A DNA stretch of 64,000 nucleotides from contig OW818690.1 of the NCBI GenBank assembly GCA_942493315.1, positions 1,922,001 through 1,986,000 of the forward strand, written 5' to 3'. This document shows positions 41,919 through 51,044 of the stretch, piece by piece. How positions within the stretch are numbered: the first letter of the stretch is position 1; every line of letters begins with the position of its first letter. Origin of the DNA: UBA5429 sp942493315. GTDB taxonomy: Bacteria; Bacteroidota; Bacteroidia; Bacteroidales; WCHB1-69. The translations under genes were made by a program, and so were the position numbers. The notes beneath the pieces are model-generated. The model searched no databases and was not told where the DNA came from. It was given only the letters and a program-made list of their open reading frames with translations.

Positions 41919-43241
41919 ATGGAAAAAATACTACAACATACTTTTATCGTTAAATGGAGCAAGATTTTTTTCTTTGTTTTTCTGTTTGTTCTCCTTTTTG
42001 TACCTGGGATTTTATTACCTGGCTTGAATTTTAAAATCCAAGCCATAGATTTTTTTATTCCATTCATGACAGGTTGGCTTATATGGAAAAAAAGAGGTTC
42101 ATTTTCGCATCTTTACATTAAAAACCTTTTCATTTTTTCCGGAGTTATTGCATTAAGTATTTTAATTAATCATAAACACAATTCATTGAACGATCTTTTT
42201 GAAGTTTATGATATTGTTAAATATATTATCATTTTTCTTGTATTTAAAGAGATTTACAATCCTAAAGTAAAGAAATGGGCTATTGATATCTCCTTTATAC
42301 TACTACTCATCGTCAATCTATTCCATTATCACAATATTTTCGGTTTTAACGATTTTATAATGCCATTCTTTTGTGGTGAAAAAAGTGTCCATTTACTCAC
42401 TTTCGGTTACAATTCTCTAGGGGAGCCTGCTACAAAAAGAATGTTAGGGTTAATTGGAAACCCCAATAATAATGCCATATTATTCATGATTTTTTTGGTC
42501 CATTACCTTCCCAGAAAAGGTTGGACAACGAAAGAGATGTTGTTTTTTTATGCTAGTGTTATTGCTGTTTCTGCTTGTCAATCAAGAACCGGAATCATTG
42601 CTTTTGCAACCCTTTTTATCATAAATTTTATTATCATCAAATGGAGATGGTGGAAAATAGCAATTCATACATTTTTTGTAGCATTATTACTTCTACTTTT
42701 CTTTAATTTAGAAGCTTTTTCTGAATATCTTCACCTTGATTTTTTAGCCAGAAAGAAACAAAACAAAGATTATATCATGTCCTTGTTTAATGATGAAGCA
42801 TTTCAGGGTAATTCCTGGCAAAAAAGACTTGAAATATGGGAAGATCTTTTGGTTGAATCTTCACATAAACCCATTTTGGGTCATGGCCCCAGAAAAAACC
42901 ATTTTTATGCTTCTCAATTATATTCTGAAAATGAGTATGTTCTCATTATTTGGAGATTCGGAATCATTGGATTGATATTTTATTTATGTATCTATTTAAT
43001 ACCAATAAAACAAACCCTCAAATTAGCCAGAAGTGAAATCGATTCGAAAAATATATTGTTATTGATTGGTTTGTTTTTAATTACATCTTTAACCAATGTT
43101 CCACTCTCTAATACTGTTTTAGCCCCATTTTTCTTTATACTTCTAGGAAGTTATTATGCAACTCATGATACAACATCTGTGTTAAGTTGGTTGAAAAATT
43201 TAAAAATTGTTCGATTCAAAAAAAGAGCTAATCATGAATAG
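41919..43241 (+). CDS. O-antigen ligase/polymerase-like membrane protein
   Basis: A 440-aa protein with about 10-12 membrane helices and one large non-cytoplasmic loop, the layout of the WaaL/Wzy family. The stretch SRTGIIAFATLF resembles the family's conserved SRxG motif. It joins or polymerises O-polysaccharide units on the outer side of the inner membrane. It opens a polysaccharide cluster. WaaL and Wzy cannot be separated by sequence alone here. Confidence 0.7.
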   Translation: MEKILQHTFIVKWSKIFFFVFLFVLLFVPGILLPGLNFKIQAIDFFIPFMTGWLIWKKRGSFSHLYIKNLFIFSGVIALSILINHKHNSLNDLFEVYDIVKYIIIFLVFKEIYNPKVKKWAIDISFILLLIVNLFHYHNIFGFNDFIMPFFCGEKSVHLLTFGYNSLGEPATKRMLGLIGNPNNNAILFMIFLVHYLPRKGWTTKEMLFFYASVIAVSACQSRTGIIAFATLFIINFIIIKWRWWKIAIHTFFVALLLLLFFNLEAFSEYLHLDFLARKKQNKDYIMSLFNDEAFQGNSWQKRLEIWEDLLVESSHKPILGHGPRKNHFYASQLYSENEYVLIIWRFGIIGLIFYLCIYLIPIKQTLKLARSEIDSKNILLLIGLFLITSLTNVPLSNTVLAPFFFILLGSYYATHDTTSVLSWLKNLKIVRFKKRANHE

Positions 43242-43836
43242 AGTTTTTAATTCCCTATATTATCGAATACATCGCTTTTTTGCCCGCTTGAGTGCTCCGG
43301 TAATGGTATACGGATATAAAAGGAATGACGGATTATTCCTAAAAAATACCAGAATTAGCACTTCAACTATTATTGTTTCTCCAGAACATTTAATGGTAGA
43401 GGATCATGTTTTTATTGGGCATTACAATTTTATTGAAGCATCGGGTTGTGTTTCGATTCACGAAGGAGTTCAGATTTCCAATTTTGTTTCCATTACCACC
43501 CATTCCATGCACAATGCGATAAGATTATATGGTAAAAGTTTCAGAACTATCAAGGAAAAACAGATATTGGAAAAAGGATCTATTACTATTGGAGCCTACA
43601 CCTTTATTGGACCCCATTCAGTGATTTCACCCAAGACCACTATTGGAAAAGGTTCTATCGTTTCAGCATACAGTCATGTAAGTGGTGTTTTTCCCGATTT
43701 TTCAATCATAGCAGGCAATCCTGCAAAAGTAGTTGGGTCAACTCAAAAAGTAGATGAAGCATTCCTGAATTGGAATCCTGAGTATCAGAATACTTATTAC
43801 AATCAAGAATTTGTAGAACATGTCAAACCTGTTTAA
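43234..43836 (+). CDS. Left-handed beta-helix acyltransferase
   Basis: A 200-aa acetyltransferase of the WbbJ/maltose O-acetyltransferase type with hexapeptide repeats (MVEDHVFIGHYNFIE, GSITIGAYTFIGPHSVI, then GKGSIVSAYSHVSG and AGNPAKVVG). It likely O-acetylates the polysaccharide. The ATG at 43234 overlaps the preceding stop by 8 nt. Confidence 0.75.
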   Translation: MNRVFNSLYYRIHRFFARLSAPVMVYGYKRNDGLFLKNTRISTSTIIVSPEHLMVEDHVFIGHYNFIEASGCVSIHEGVQISNFVSITTHSMHNAIRLYGKSFRTIKEKQILEKGSITIGAYTFIGPHSVISPKTTIGKGSIVSAYSHVSGVFPDFSIIAGNPAKVVGSTQKVDEAFLNWNPEYQNTYYNQEFVEHVKPV

Positions 43837-45094
43837 AACAAAGTTTTCATCAGAATTTGTTCGCAATTCATTAACGATTTTCTCAGGTAATGTAGTTGCT
43901 CAGGCGATCCCTTTTTTGGCGGAACCATTTTTAGCTCGTTTATATCAACCTGAAGATTTTGCTGTTTTGGCGGTCTATTTGTCAGTAGCCAATCTTTTTT
44001 CTATCAGTGCAACAGGTCGCTATGAACTAGCCATTATGCTTCCTAAAGAGGATAAAAAAGCAGTCAATGTATTAGGTCTTTCGGTATTGATTAGTATAGG
44101 CGTGAGTGTTCTCTCCTTTCTGATTGTCTGGATTTTTAACTCACGGATTTGTAAAATTTTAAACAATGATGATGTTTCAACCTATCTATATTTGGTTCCT
44201 TTATCAGTCATTTCGGTTTCCTGGTATCAAATTTTTAATTATTGGAACTCCAGAAAAAAAAGATTCAAAAATGTAATGTTCTCAAAAACAACGCAAAGTG
44301 TTACTAATGTGGCAGTTAATTTAAGTTTTGCTATCAAATCTTTAGGACTGGTTATGGGACAATTTTTAGGATACCTTTTTGGAAGTTTTGTTTTATTGTT
44401 CTCTTTTTTAAGGAAAGATAAAGATCAATTGAGTTATATTTCAAAAAATGAAATCAAAGAGGTTGCAGTTAAATATCAAGATTTTCCTAAAATAAATTCG
44501 ATTCATGCCTTTGGAGATGTATTGAAGCAAAGTGGAGAGGTGTTTCTCCTTTCCTATTTTTATTTTAAAGATAAAGTGGGATTACACTCCCGTACCTTAC
44601 GTTTGCTTTTTGCTCCTTCCTCTATGATTGGCAGCGCAGTGGGACAAGTTTTCTATCAAAAAGCTTCAGAAACGTACCAAAATGGGGGCGATTTAAGAGG
44701 ATTACTGATCAAAGTATTGAAAACAATGGCACTTATTGCTTTTCCTGTTTTTCTAACTGTGGCTCTTTTTGGAGATGATCTGTTTGCCTGGTTTTTGGGA
44801 GAACCTTACCGAATGGCCGGCGCTTATGGCAGATATCTGGCTCCGTGGCTCTTTTTTAACTTTATCACAATGCCTGTCTCTCAAATTCCTTTAATTGTTT
44901 CTAAACAAAAAAAAGCATTTTTAATCAGTATTCTAGGGCATACCATGTATTTATCTGCTGTAATTATTGGTGGATTACACAAAAATATTCTCTTAGGATT
45001 CGTTTTATTGAGTATATTTTCGACACTTTATTATGTCGGAATTATCCTTTGGTTTATTAAAATTTCAAGTATTAAAAAATCAGAAATAGTATGA
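43820..45094 (+). CDS. Polysaccharide flippase (Wzx-like)
   Basis: A 424-aa protein with about 12 membrane helices of the MATE/Wzx superfamily. The N-terminal region (GNVVAQAIPFLAEPFLARLY) is typical. It flips lipid-linked sugar units across the inner membrane for the ligase/polymerase encoded two genes upstream. It overlaps both neighbours slightly (17 nt and 4 nt). Confidence 0.75.
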   Translation: MSNLFKTKFSSEFVRNSLTIFSGNVVAQAIPFLAEPFLARLYQPEDFAVLAVYLSVANLFSISATGRYELAIMLPKEDKKAVNVLGLSVLISIGVSVLSFLIVWIFNSRICKILNNDDVSTYLYLVPLSVISVSWYQIFNYWNSRKKRFKNVMFSKTTQSVTNVAVNLSFAIKSLGLVMGQFLGYLFGSFVLLFSFLRKDKDQLSYISKNEIKEVAVKYQDFPKINSIHAFGDVLKQSGEVFLLSYFYFKDKVGLHSRTLRLLFAPSSMIGSAVGQVFYQKASETYQNGGDLRGLLIKVLKTMALIAFPVFLTVALFGDDLFAWFLGEPYRMAGAYGRYLAPWLFFNFITMPVSQIPLIVSKQKKAFLISILGHTMYLSAVIIGGLHKNILLGFVLLSIFSTLYYVGIILWFIKISSIKKSEIV

Positions 45095-46131
45095 AAAAGC
45101 TATTACTTATTGGGTCAAATTGTGTTCATACCTATAATTATTTTCACTTGATTAAATCTTACTTTGATCAGGTTGTTTTAGTAACCGATGAGGAACATGA
45201 TCTCAAAGATGATCGCATTTCAACCTATTATTATGTTAACTCTTCTTTAAAAAAACTAAGTAATTACCAAAAAGCGATTCATACCTATAAAGAGATTCTT
45301 AAAACAGAAAAACCGGATATTATTCATATTCAACAAATTAGCACATATTCATATTTATTGTTAAGAGCTCTAAAACGATCAAAACTACAAATACCGGTTG
45401 TCTTAACCACCTGGGGCAGTGATGTGTTGATTTTACCCCATAAAGGTTTTATATTTAAAAAAATGGTTCAATATGTTCTGAATCATTGTGATAGATTTAC
45501 TACAGATGCTCAATTTGTAGCTGATAAAATGCAACAGTTGGCTCATAAACCATTACATACATTGATTGCCAATTTTGGAATTAATATTGTAGATATTGAA
45601 ATTGAAAAAGAGAACCTGATTTACTCCAACAGATTACATAAACCCTTATACAGAATTGACAAGATTATTACAGCTTTTTCAAAATTTGTAAAAGATCATC
45701 CGGATTGGAAATTGGTGATTGGAGCAACAGGCCCCGAAACAGATAGATTAAAAGATTTGGTTTCTCAATTAGAATTAGAAAATGAAATAACCTTTATTGG
45801 ATGGGTAGATGCTACCATCAATTCAAAGATGTATGCCAAATCAAAAATATGGGTTTCCATTCCTGAAAGTGATGCCACATCCATAAGTTTGCTGGAAGCC
45901 ATGAGTTTGGGATCTGTTCCCGTTGTTATCGATTTACCTGCCAACAGAGAGTGGATTGAGCATCAAAAAAACGGGTTCATAGTTCAAGATATTGACTCCA
46001 ATTTCTTAGAAGAAGCGTTGACCATCAATTTGGAAGAGGCTGCAGTCATTAATGAACAAATTATTCGTGAAAAAGGAACGAAAGAGGTGAATAGACAAAA
46101 ATTTATAAACATTTATGATCAAATTGAATAA
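45091..46131 (+). CDS. Glycosyltransferase family 4-like
   Basis: A 346-aa GT-B glycosyltransferase. The C-terminal nucleotide-sugar domain has VSIPESDATSISLLEAMSLG with the conserved E...E pattern, and GSVPVVIDLPANREW. It adds a sugar to the growing unit in the cytoplasm. It lies within the overlapping polysaccharide gene cluster (ATGA with the flippase). Confidence 0.75.
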   Translation: MKKLLLIGSNCVHTYNYFHLIKSYFDQVVLVTDEEHDLKDDRISTYYYVNSSLKKLSNYQKAIHTYKEILKTEKPDIIHIQQISTYSYLLLRALKRSKLQIPVVLTTWGSDVLILPHKGFIFKKMVQYVLNHCDRFTTDAQFVADKMQQLAHKPLHTLIANFGINIVDIEIEKENLIYSNRLHKPLYRIDKIITAFSKFVKDHPDWKLVIGATGPETDRLKDLVSQLELENEITFIGWVDATINSKMYAKSKIWVSIPESDATSISLLEAMSLGSVPVVIDLPANREWIEHQKNGFIVQDIDSNFLEEALTINLEEAAVINEQIIREKGTKEVNRQKFINIYDQIE

Positions 46132-46918
46132 AGAAAAAGAGACATTGCTGATACCTTTATATGGAAAAGCATTGGAAACCCAAAAGAAAAGGGCAATATT
46201 AAATGATACCAAAGCTTTGGAAATCATAAATAGTATAGATTATGATTTTAGTAAACTCAGAATCCCTCAGAAAACTAATACCATGATGAGCTTAAGAGCT
46301 CGTTTAATTGATGATTGTTGTCATTCCTATCTTAATAATTCTGAAAATACTTTAGCCATTCATTTAGGATGTGGTTTAGATAGCCGATATAACAGAATTA
46401 ATAATACTAATGTTCACTGGATCGATTTAGATTATCCTGAAGTGATAGATATTAGAAAACAATTCTATCCTGAATCAGAAAATTACAGAATGATTGGTTC
46501 ATCAGTAACAGATTTTGCATGGATTGAAAAAGTTCCACAACATTATAGTAATAATTTGATCATTGCAGAAGGATTGCTAATGTATTTATCTGAATCAGAA
46601 ATTAAAATTCTATTTGAAAAATTAAAACAAAGATTGGGTTCTTTTGTTGTTATATTTGATGCATTTAATAAGTTTACTGCCAAAAAAGTTAAGAATCATC
46701 CATCAATTAAAAAAACAGGAGCGGAAATCAAATGGGGTTTAAATCATTCAAGTGAACTTGAAAAATGGAATCAGGATTATAAGCTGATAAAAGAAATTTA
46801 CTTCACATCAAATTCAATTTTAAAGAAAATGGGGAGTTTGAAATTTATGATTTATAGGGTATTACATATCATTCCCTTAGCAAGGAATGCTCAAAAAATA
46901 TTTATTTTTCAAATGTAA
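46115..46918 (+). CDS. Leucine carboxyl methyltransferase-family enzyme
   Basis: A 267-aa SAM-dependent methyltransferase of the TcmP/PPM1 (LCM) family. The motif AIHLGCGLDSRYNRI binds SAM, and WIDLDYPEVIDIRK and IIAEGLLMYLSE are family hallmarks. In a polysaccharide cluster it may methylate a sugar carboxylate or polyketide-like group; the substrate is not clear. It overlaps the glycosyltransferase by 17 nt. Confidence 0.75.
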   Translation: MIKLNKEKETLLIPLYGKALETQKKRAILNDTKALEIINSIDYDFSKLRIPQKTNTMMSLRARLIDDCCHSYLNNSENTLAIHLGCGLDSRYNRINNTNVHWIDLDYPEVIDIRKQFYPESENYRMIGSSVTDFAWIEKVPQHYSNNLIIAEGLLMYLSESEIKILFEKLKQRLGSFVVIFDAFNKFTAKKVKNHPSIKKTGAEIKWGLNHSSELEKWNQDYKLIKEIYFTSNSILKKMGSLKFMIYRVLHIIPLARNAQKIFIFQM

Positions 46919-46991
46919 AGGGGATAGTTGGTAAAACAGCTGAACAATCTATATCAATAAATCCTTTGCATTAAAATAAAAACAAATAAGT

Positions 46992-47570
46992 ATGAAAAAG
47001 AAACTATTCATTTTTATTTTAATTGGATTCATTTCTTATGGATTCAAAGGTTTTACACAAATTACTTCCAATAAAAATCTAATTGGTTTTTCTCTTGGTT
47101 TTATCCCCGCTTTAGATCATGGAATCTATTTTGGAGAACCCTGGGATTTTTTTCCAAAACAGGAATGGAGTAATCCGATACAGCTTTTTTATGAAAGAGA
47201 TATTTTTCAAATTTTTAGAATTGGTGGTTATGTAGGTTTTTGTAAAAACAACTTTTCTGCCGGATCTTCTGATATTTATTCATTTAAAAGAATCACTTTT
47301 GGAGTAAATGGGTTGCTGAAATATCCGAAAACTAAACTACATGTACAAGTGGGTGCATTTTGTGGTTTTGGGATTATAGCTGCTAACAATTGGAACAACT
47401 TACAGGGTATAGATTTTGGGGGACTTGTTGGTCCTGCATTTGAAACAAACCAATGGGGTGTATCACTTCATGTTATGGCTGGTTATGCTCTATTCAATAG
47501 TAAAGGAATACCTGAAAAAGTGCTCCTTTACATTCCAACTATTGCTTTAAAAACTTATTTGAAATTTTAG
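46992..47570 (+). CDS. Secreted beta-rich protein, outer-membrane barrel-like
   Basis: A 192-aa protein with a signal peptide (FIFILIGFISYGFKGFTQ) and a glycine- and aromatic-rich beta pattern (FRIGGYVGFCKNNF, VQVGAFCGFGIIAA). It is probably an outer-membrane barrel. It lies 73 nt after the methyltransferase with no shared overlap. No precise family is assigned. Confidence 0.6.
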   Translation: MKKKLFIFILIGFISYGFKGFTQITSNKNLIGFSLGFIPALDHGIYFGEPWDFFPKQEWSNPIQLFYERDIFQIFRIGGYVGFCKNNFSAGSSDIYSFKRITFGVNGLLKYPKTKLHVQVGAFCGFGIIAANNWNNLQGIDFGGLVGPAFETNQWGVSLHVMAGYALFNSKGIPEKVLLYIPTIALKTYLKF

Positions 47571-47600
47571 TTTTTTACAAATATACTATTTTACTAATAG

Positions 47601-47660
47601 GCTCATTCCCCTTCGCCCTTCGCCTTTCGCCCTTCGCCTTTGGCCCTTTGGCCCTTTGCC
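47601..47660. repeat. CCCTTCGCC/CCCTTTGGC simple repeat containing a -33 box
   Basis: Short words CCCTTCGCC, CCTTTCG and CCCTTTGG are repeated from about 47601 to 47660. One TTTG of this repeat (47647-47650) is at exactly 20 nt from TATATTTG (47671-47678), so the repeat forms part of the hldE promoter. Confidence 0.65.
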
Positions 47661-47678
47661 TTTTTTTTATTATATTTG
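47647..47678 (+). promoter_or_regulatory. Promoter of hldE
   Basis: TTTG (47647-47650), 20 nt, TATATTTG (47671-47678) matches the Bacteroidota consensus. The gene starts at 47694. Confidence 0.7.
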
Positions 47679-47693
47679 CAGGTTAAAATTGCA

Positions 47694-48698
47694 ATGATGG
47701 TAAATTCGCTTTTCGAAAGTTTTAAACACGCTAACATATTGGTAATCGGTGATGTTATGATCGATGCTTACCTAAATGGGAAAGTATCCAGAATTTCTCC
47801 GGAAGCACCGGTTCCCATTTTAAATGTGAAAGATCGTGATTATCGCTTAGGTGGTGCAGCAAATGTGGCCGGAAATCTTAAAAAATTAGGAGCTAATCCT
47901 ATCTTGTGCTCGGTTATTGGTCATGATGATAAAGGAAAACTATTTATTGAAAATTTACAAAATCAACAATTAGAATCTGTAGGAATAGTTAAGTCTGATG
48001 AAAGAAAAACTACCATAAAATATAGAATCATTGGTAATCGAATGCAAATGCTTCGTATTGATGAAGAGGATGAATTTCCCCTAACAAAGCACGAAAATGA
48101 TCTGTTTGTTGCTCAAATAAAAAAAATCTTAGAAACTACCAAAATTGATGCTATCATTTTTGAAGATTATGATAAAGGAGTTCTTAATAAAGAGAATATT
48201 CAGCAAATTATTGAAATAGCCAAATCTAAAGGGATTCCTACAACGACAGATCCTAAAAGAAGAAATTTCCATTTCTATGATGGGGTTACCCTTTTTAAAC
48301 CAAATCTAAAAGAATTGTGTGATGCCCTCCACTTGAATCAGGATGAGATTACTGTATCCGATGTTCATAAGGCCGCAAAAAAATATGCGGAGATGCATCA
48401 AATTGATATGTTGATGGTTACATTGTCTGAAAAAGGGATCTCCATTTATGATCGACGAATAGATCAATTTTTTCATCAAAACGCTTTTTTACGAGAAGTA
48501 AGCGATGTGTCAGGTGCCGGGGATACTGTAATTGCCGTTGCTACATTGTGTATTTGCAATGGATTACCCGCTCAAGAAGTTGCCCAAATTGCTAATCTGG
48601 CAGGAGGAATTGTCTGTCAGTTCGTGGGTGTTGTGCCTATTGATCCACAAATATTATCTAAAGAATTGGAATCTATTTACCCAAATCATACTAAATGA
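47694..48698 (+). CDS. hldE: D-glycero-beta-D-manno-heptose-7-phosphate kinase
   Basis: A 334-aa PfkB/ribokinase-family sugar kinase equivalent to the kinase half of HldE (RfaE1). The start (VIGDVMIDAYLNGKVSRISP) and EAPVPILNV, LGGAANVAGNL are hallmarks, and the ATP/anion-hole motif DVSGAGDTVIA gives the catalytic Asp. The nucleotidyltransferase half of bifunctional HldE is absent. It phosphorylates heptose-7-phosphate for LPS core synthesis, upstream of GmhB. The start is the first of two ATGs after the promoter. Confidence 0.85.
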   Translation: MMVNSLFESFKHANILVIGDVMIDAYLNGKVSRISPEAPVPILNVKDRDYRLGGAANVAGNLKKLGANPILCSVIGHDDKGKLFIENLQNQQLESVGIVKSDERKTTIKYRIIGNRMQMLRIDEEDEFPLTKHENDLFVAQIKKILETTKIDAIIFEDYDKGVLNKENIQQIIEIAKSKGIPTTTDPKRRNFHFYDGVTLFKPNLKELCDALHLNQDEITVSDVHKAAKKYAEMHQIDMLMVTLSEKGISIYDRRIDQFFHQNAFLREVSDVSGAGDTVIAVATLCICNGLPAQEVAQIANLAGGIVCQFVGVVPIDPQILSKELESIYPNHTK

Positions 48699-48732
48699 AA
48701 AACCTAATCGTTTTATATTTTTTAAATTGAAA

Positions 48733-49449
48733 ATGAAAAAACTAACAATAATTCTCGTGTTGCTCATGGTTCTGGTTTCCATGTCAGTTTCAGCACAAAG
48801 AAGATTTGGTGTACCCAATCTCCTAAAATATGATAAACAAAGATTTCATTTCGGATTTCTAATTGGATTTAATCAGTTCGATTTTTCAATCACTTCTAAA
48901 CCAAATTTAGGTGAATACGATTCCTTAATGAGTATTTATACTAAACCTCTTACCGGTTTTAATCTTGGAATTGTTGCCAATATGAGGCTGGGAGAATATT
49001 TTGACTTGCGTTTTATTCCCGGGTTGGCTTTTGGTGATAGAATTGTTAATTATTCTATCAAATATTATGATGGAGAAGAGTATGTTACAACCAAAAATAT
49101 TGAATCTGTATATATGGATTTTCCACTTTTGATAAAAATGAAATCCTCCAGAATGCACAATGTCAGAGCTTATGTTGTTGGTGGTGCTCAATATAGTTTG
49201 GATTTAATCTCTAATGCCCGAAAACAAGCATCTAATCCTAGAGAAACCTATTTGAAGATATATCCACACGATTTCCAGGCTCAGGTTGGATTTGGTTTTG
49301 ATTTTTATATGACTTACTTTAAATTTTCTACAGAATTTAAAATGTCTTTTGGTCTCGATAACCTTCTAAAAGTGGAAGAAAATATGTATGCAACCAGTGT
49401 AACGGCACTTAGATCCAGAATTATACAAATCTCTTTCCTTTTTGAATAA
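48733..49449 (+). CDS. porT: PorT-family type IX secretion outer-membrane protein
   Basis: A 238-aa protein with a signal peptide (MKKLTIILVLLMVLVSMSVS, then AQ) and a beta-barrel pattern. The stretch after cleavage (RRFGVPNLLKYDKQRFHFGF) and YMDFPLLIKMKS match PorT, needed for the type IX secretion system. The ATG at 48733 is chosen; the longer frame runs inside hldE. The window also encodes two type IX cargo proteins. Confidence 0.75.
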   Translation: MKKLTIILVLLMVLVSMSVSAQRRFGVPNLLKYDKQRFHFGFLIGFNQFDFSITSKPNLGEYDSLMSIYTKPLTGFNLGIVANMRLGEYFDLRFIPGLAFGDRIVNYSIKYYDGEEYVTTKNIESVYMDFPLLIKMKSSRMHNVRAYVVGGAQYSLDLISNARKQASNPRETYLKIYPHDFQAQVGFGFDFYMTYFKFSTEFKMSFGLDNLLKVEENMYATSVTALRSRIIQISFLFE

Positions 49450-49486
49450 CCTGTAACATTTTTAAATTATTAATTACTAACTTTAT

Positions 49487-50992
49487 ATGGCAAACAACGA
49501 CGAACTCTTTAAACAAATTATCTCCCACGCTAAAGAATATGGCTTCATTTTTCCATCCAGTGAAATTTATGATGGATTGAGTGCTGTTTATGACTACGCA
49601 CAGTTAGGTGTTGAGCTTAAAAATAATATCAAACAATATTGGTGGAAAGCGATGGTGCAATATAACGAGAATATCGTGGGTATTGATAGCGCCATTTTTA
49701 TGCACCCCACAATATGGAAAGCTTCTGGTCATGTGGATGCATTTAATGATCCTTTGATTGATAATAAAGATTCTAAAAAAAGATATAGAGCCGACGTGCT
49801 TATCGAAGATTATCTTCAGAAATTAGAAGATAAAATTGAAAAAGAAGTTGAAAAAGCAAAGAAAAAGTTTGAAAACTTTGATGAAAAATTGTTTAAGGAA
49901 ACAAATCCAAATATTCTTAGAAATCAAGAAAAAATTGATGCAGTTTCCGCACGCTTTGCTGAACTTATGAATCAATCCGATTTAGCTGGGATCAAATCCA
50001 TGATTGAAGAACTTGAGATCGTTTGTCCTGTATCCGGTTCTAAAAACTGGACGGATGTTCGTCAGTTTAATTTGATGTTTTCTACTCAAATGGGATCTGT
50101 TTCAGAAGGTGCAGATACGATCTATTTAAGACCCGAAACAGCTCAGGGGATTTTTGTCAATTTTATCAATGTTTACAAAACAGGCAGAATGAAAATTCCT
50201 TTCGGAATTGCTCAGATAGGTAAAGCTTTTAGAAACGAAATAGTAGCTCGCCAATTTATATTCCGAATGAGAGAGTTCGAACAAATGGAAATGCAATTCT
50301 TTGTTCGCCCCGGAGAAGAATTGAAATGGTTCGAATACTGGAAAAATGAAAGAATCAATTGGCACAAATCATTAGGTATTGATCCAATTCATTATAGATT
50401 CCATGATCACGAAAAATTAGCTCATTATGCTAATGCAGCAACCGATATCGAATTTCATTTCCCTTTCGGATTTAAAGAATTAGAAGGAATTCATTCCAGG
50501 ACTGATTTTGATTTATCTCAACATGAAAAATTCTCAGGTAAAAAATTACGCTATTTCGATCCTGAAACCAATGAAAGCTATATTCCTTATGTGGTTGAAA
50601 CTTCGATCGGTGTTGATAGAATGTTTTTAGCTATTTTAGGTAATTCTTATACTGAGGAAACTTTAGCGGATGGATCTCAAAGAGTTGTACTCAAAATACC
50701 ACCCGTTTTAGCTCCTTATAAAGTGGCTGTACTTCCATTAGTAAAAAAAGATGGCCTTCCTGAAAAAGCCAGAGAAATAATGGATATGTTGAAAATGAAA
50801 ATGATGTGTCAATACGACGAAAAAGATGCCATCGGAAGAAGATATCGTCGTCAGGATGCTATTGGAACTCCTTACTGTATTACTATTGATAATCAATCAT
50901 TAGAGGATAATACAGTGACCATTCGTGAAAGAGATACTATGCTGCAAAAAAGAGTTTCCATTTCTGAAATTTTGCAATCAATTACTCTATAA
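49487..50992 (+). CDS. glyS: Glycyl-tRNA synthetase, dimeric class II type
   Basis: A 501-aa synthetase charging tRNA-Gly with glycine. The N-terminal FPSSEIYDGLSAVYDYAQLG is the class II motif-1 region of the eukaryote/archaea-like glycine enzyme, motif 2 is around IAQIGKAFRNEI, and motif 3 YVVETSIGVDRMFLAIL. The anticodon-binding domain forms the C-terminus (PPVLAPYKVAVLP onward). Confidence 0.92.
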   Translation: MANNDELFKQIISHAKEYGFIFPSSEIYDGLSAVYDYAQLGVELKNNIKQYWWKAMVQYNENIVGIDSAIFMHPTIWKASGHVDAFNDPLIDNKDSKKRYRADVLIEDYLQKLEDKIEKEVEKAKKKFENFDEKLFKETNPNILRNQEKIDAVSARFAELMNQSDLAGIKSMIEELEIVCPVSGSKNWTDVRQFNLMFSTQMGSVSEGADTIYLRPETAQGIFVNFINVYKTGRMKIPFGIAQIGKAFRNEIVARQFIFRMREFEQMEMQFFVRPGEELKWFEYWKNERINWHKSLGIDPIHYRFHDHEKLAHYANAATDIEFHFPFGFKELEGIHSRTDFDLSQHEKFSGKKLRYFDPETNESYIPYVVETSIGVDRMFLAILGNSYTEETLADGSQRVVLKIPPVLAPYKVAVLPLVKKDGLPEKAREIMDMLKMKMMCQYDEKDAIGRRYRRQDAIGTPYCITIDNQSLEDNTVTIRERDTMLQKRVSISEILQSITL

Positions 50993-51044
50993 ATACTACA
51001 TAATTCTCTGAATACTTAGTATTTACAATTTAAATTTAAATAAA

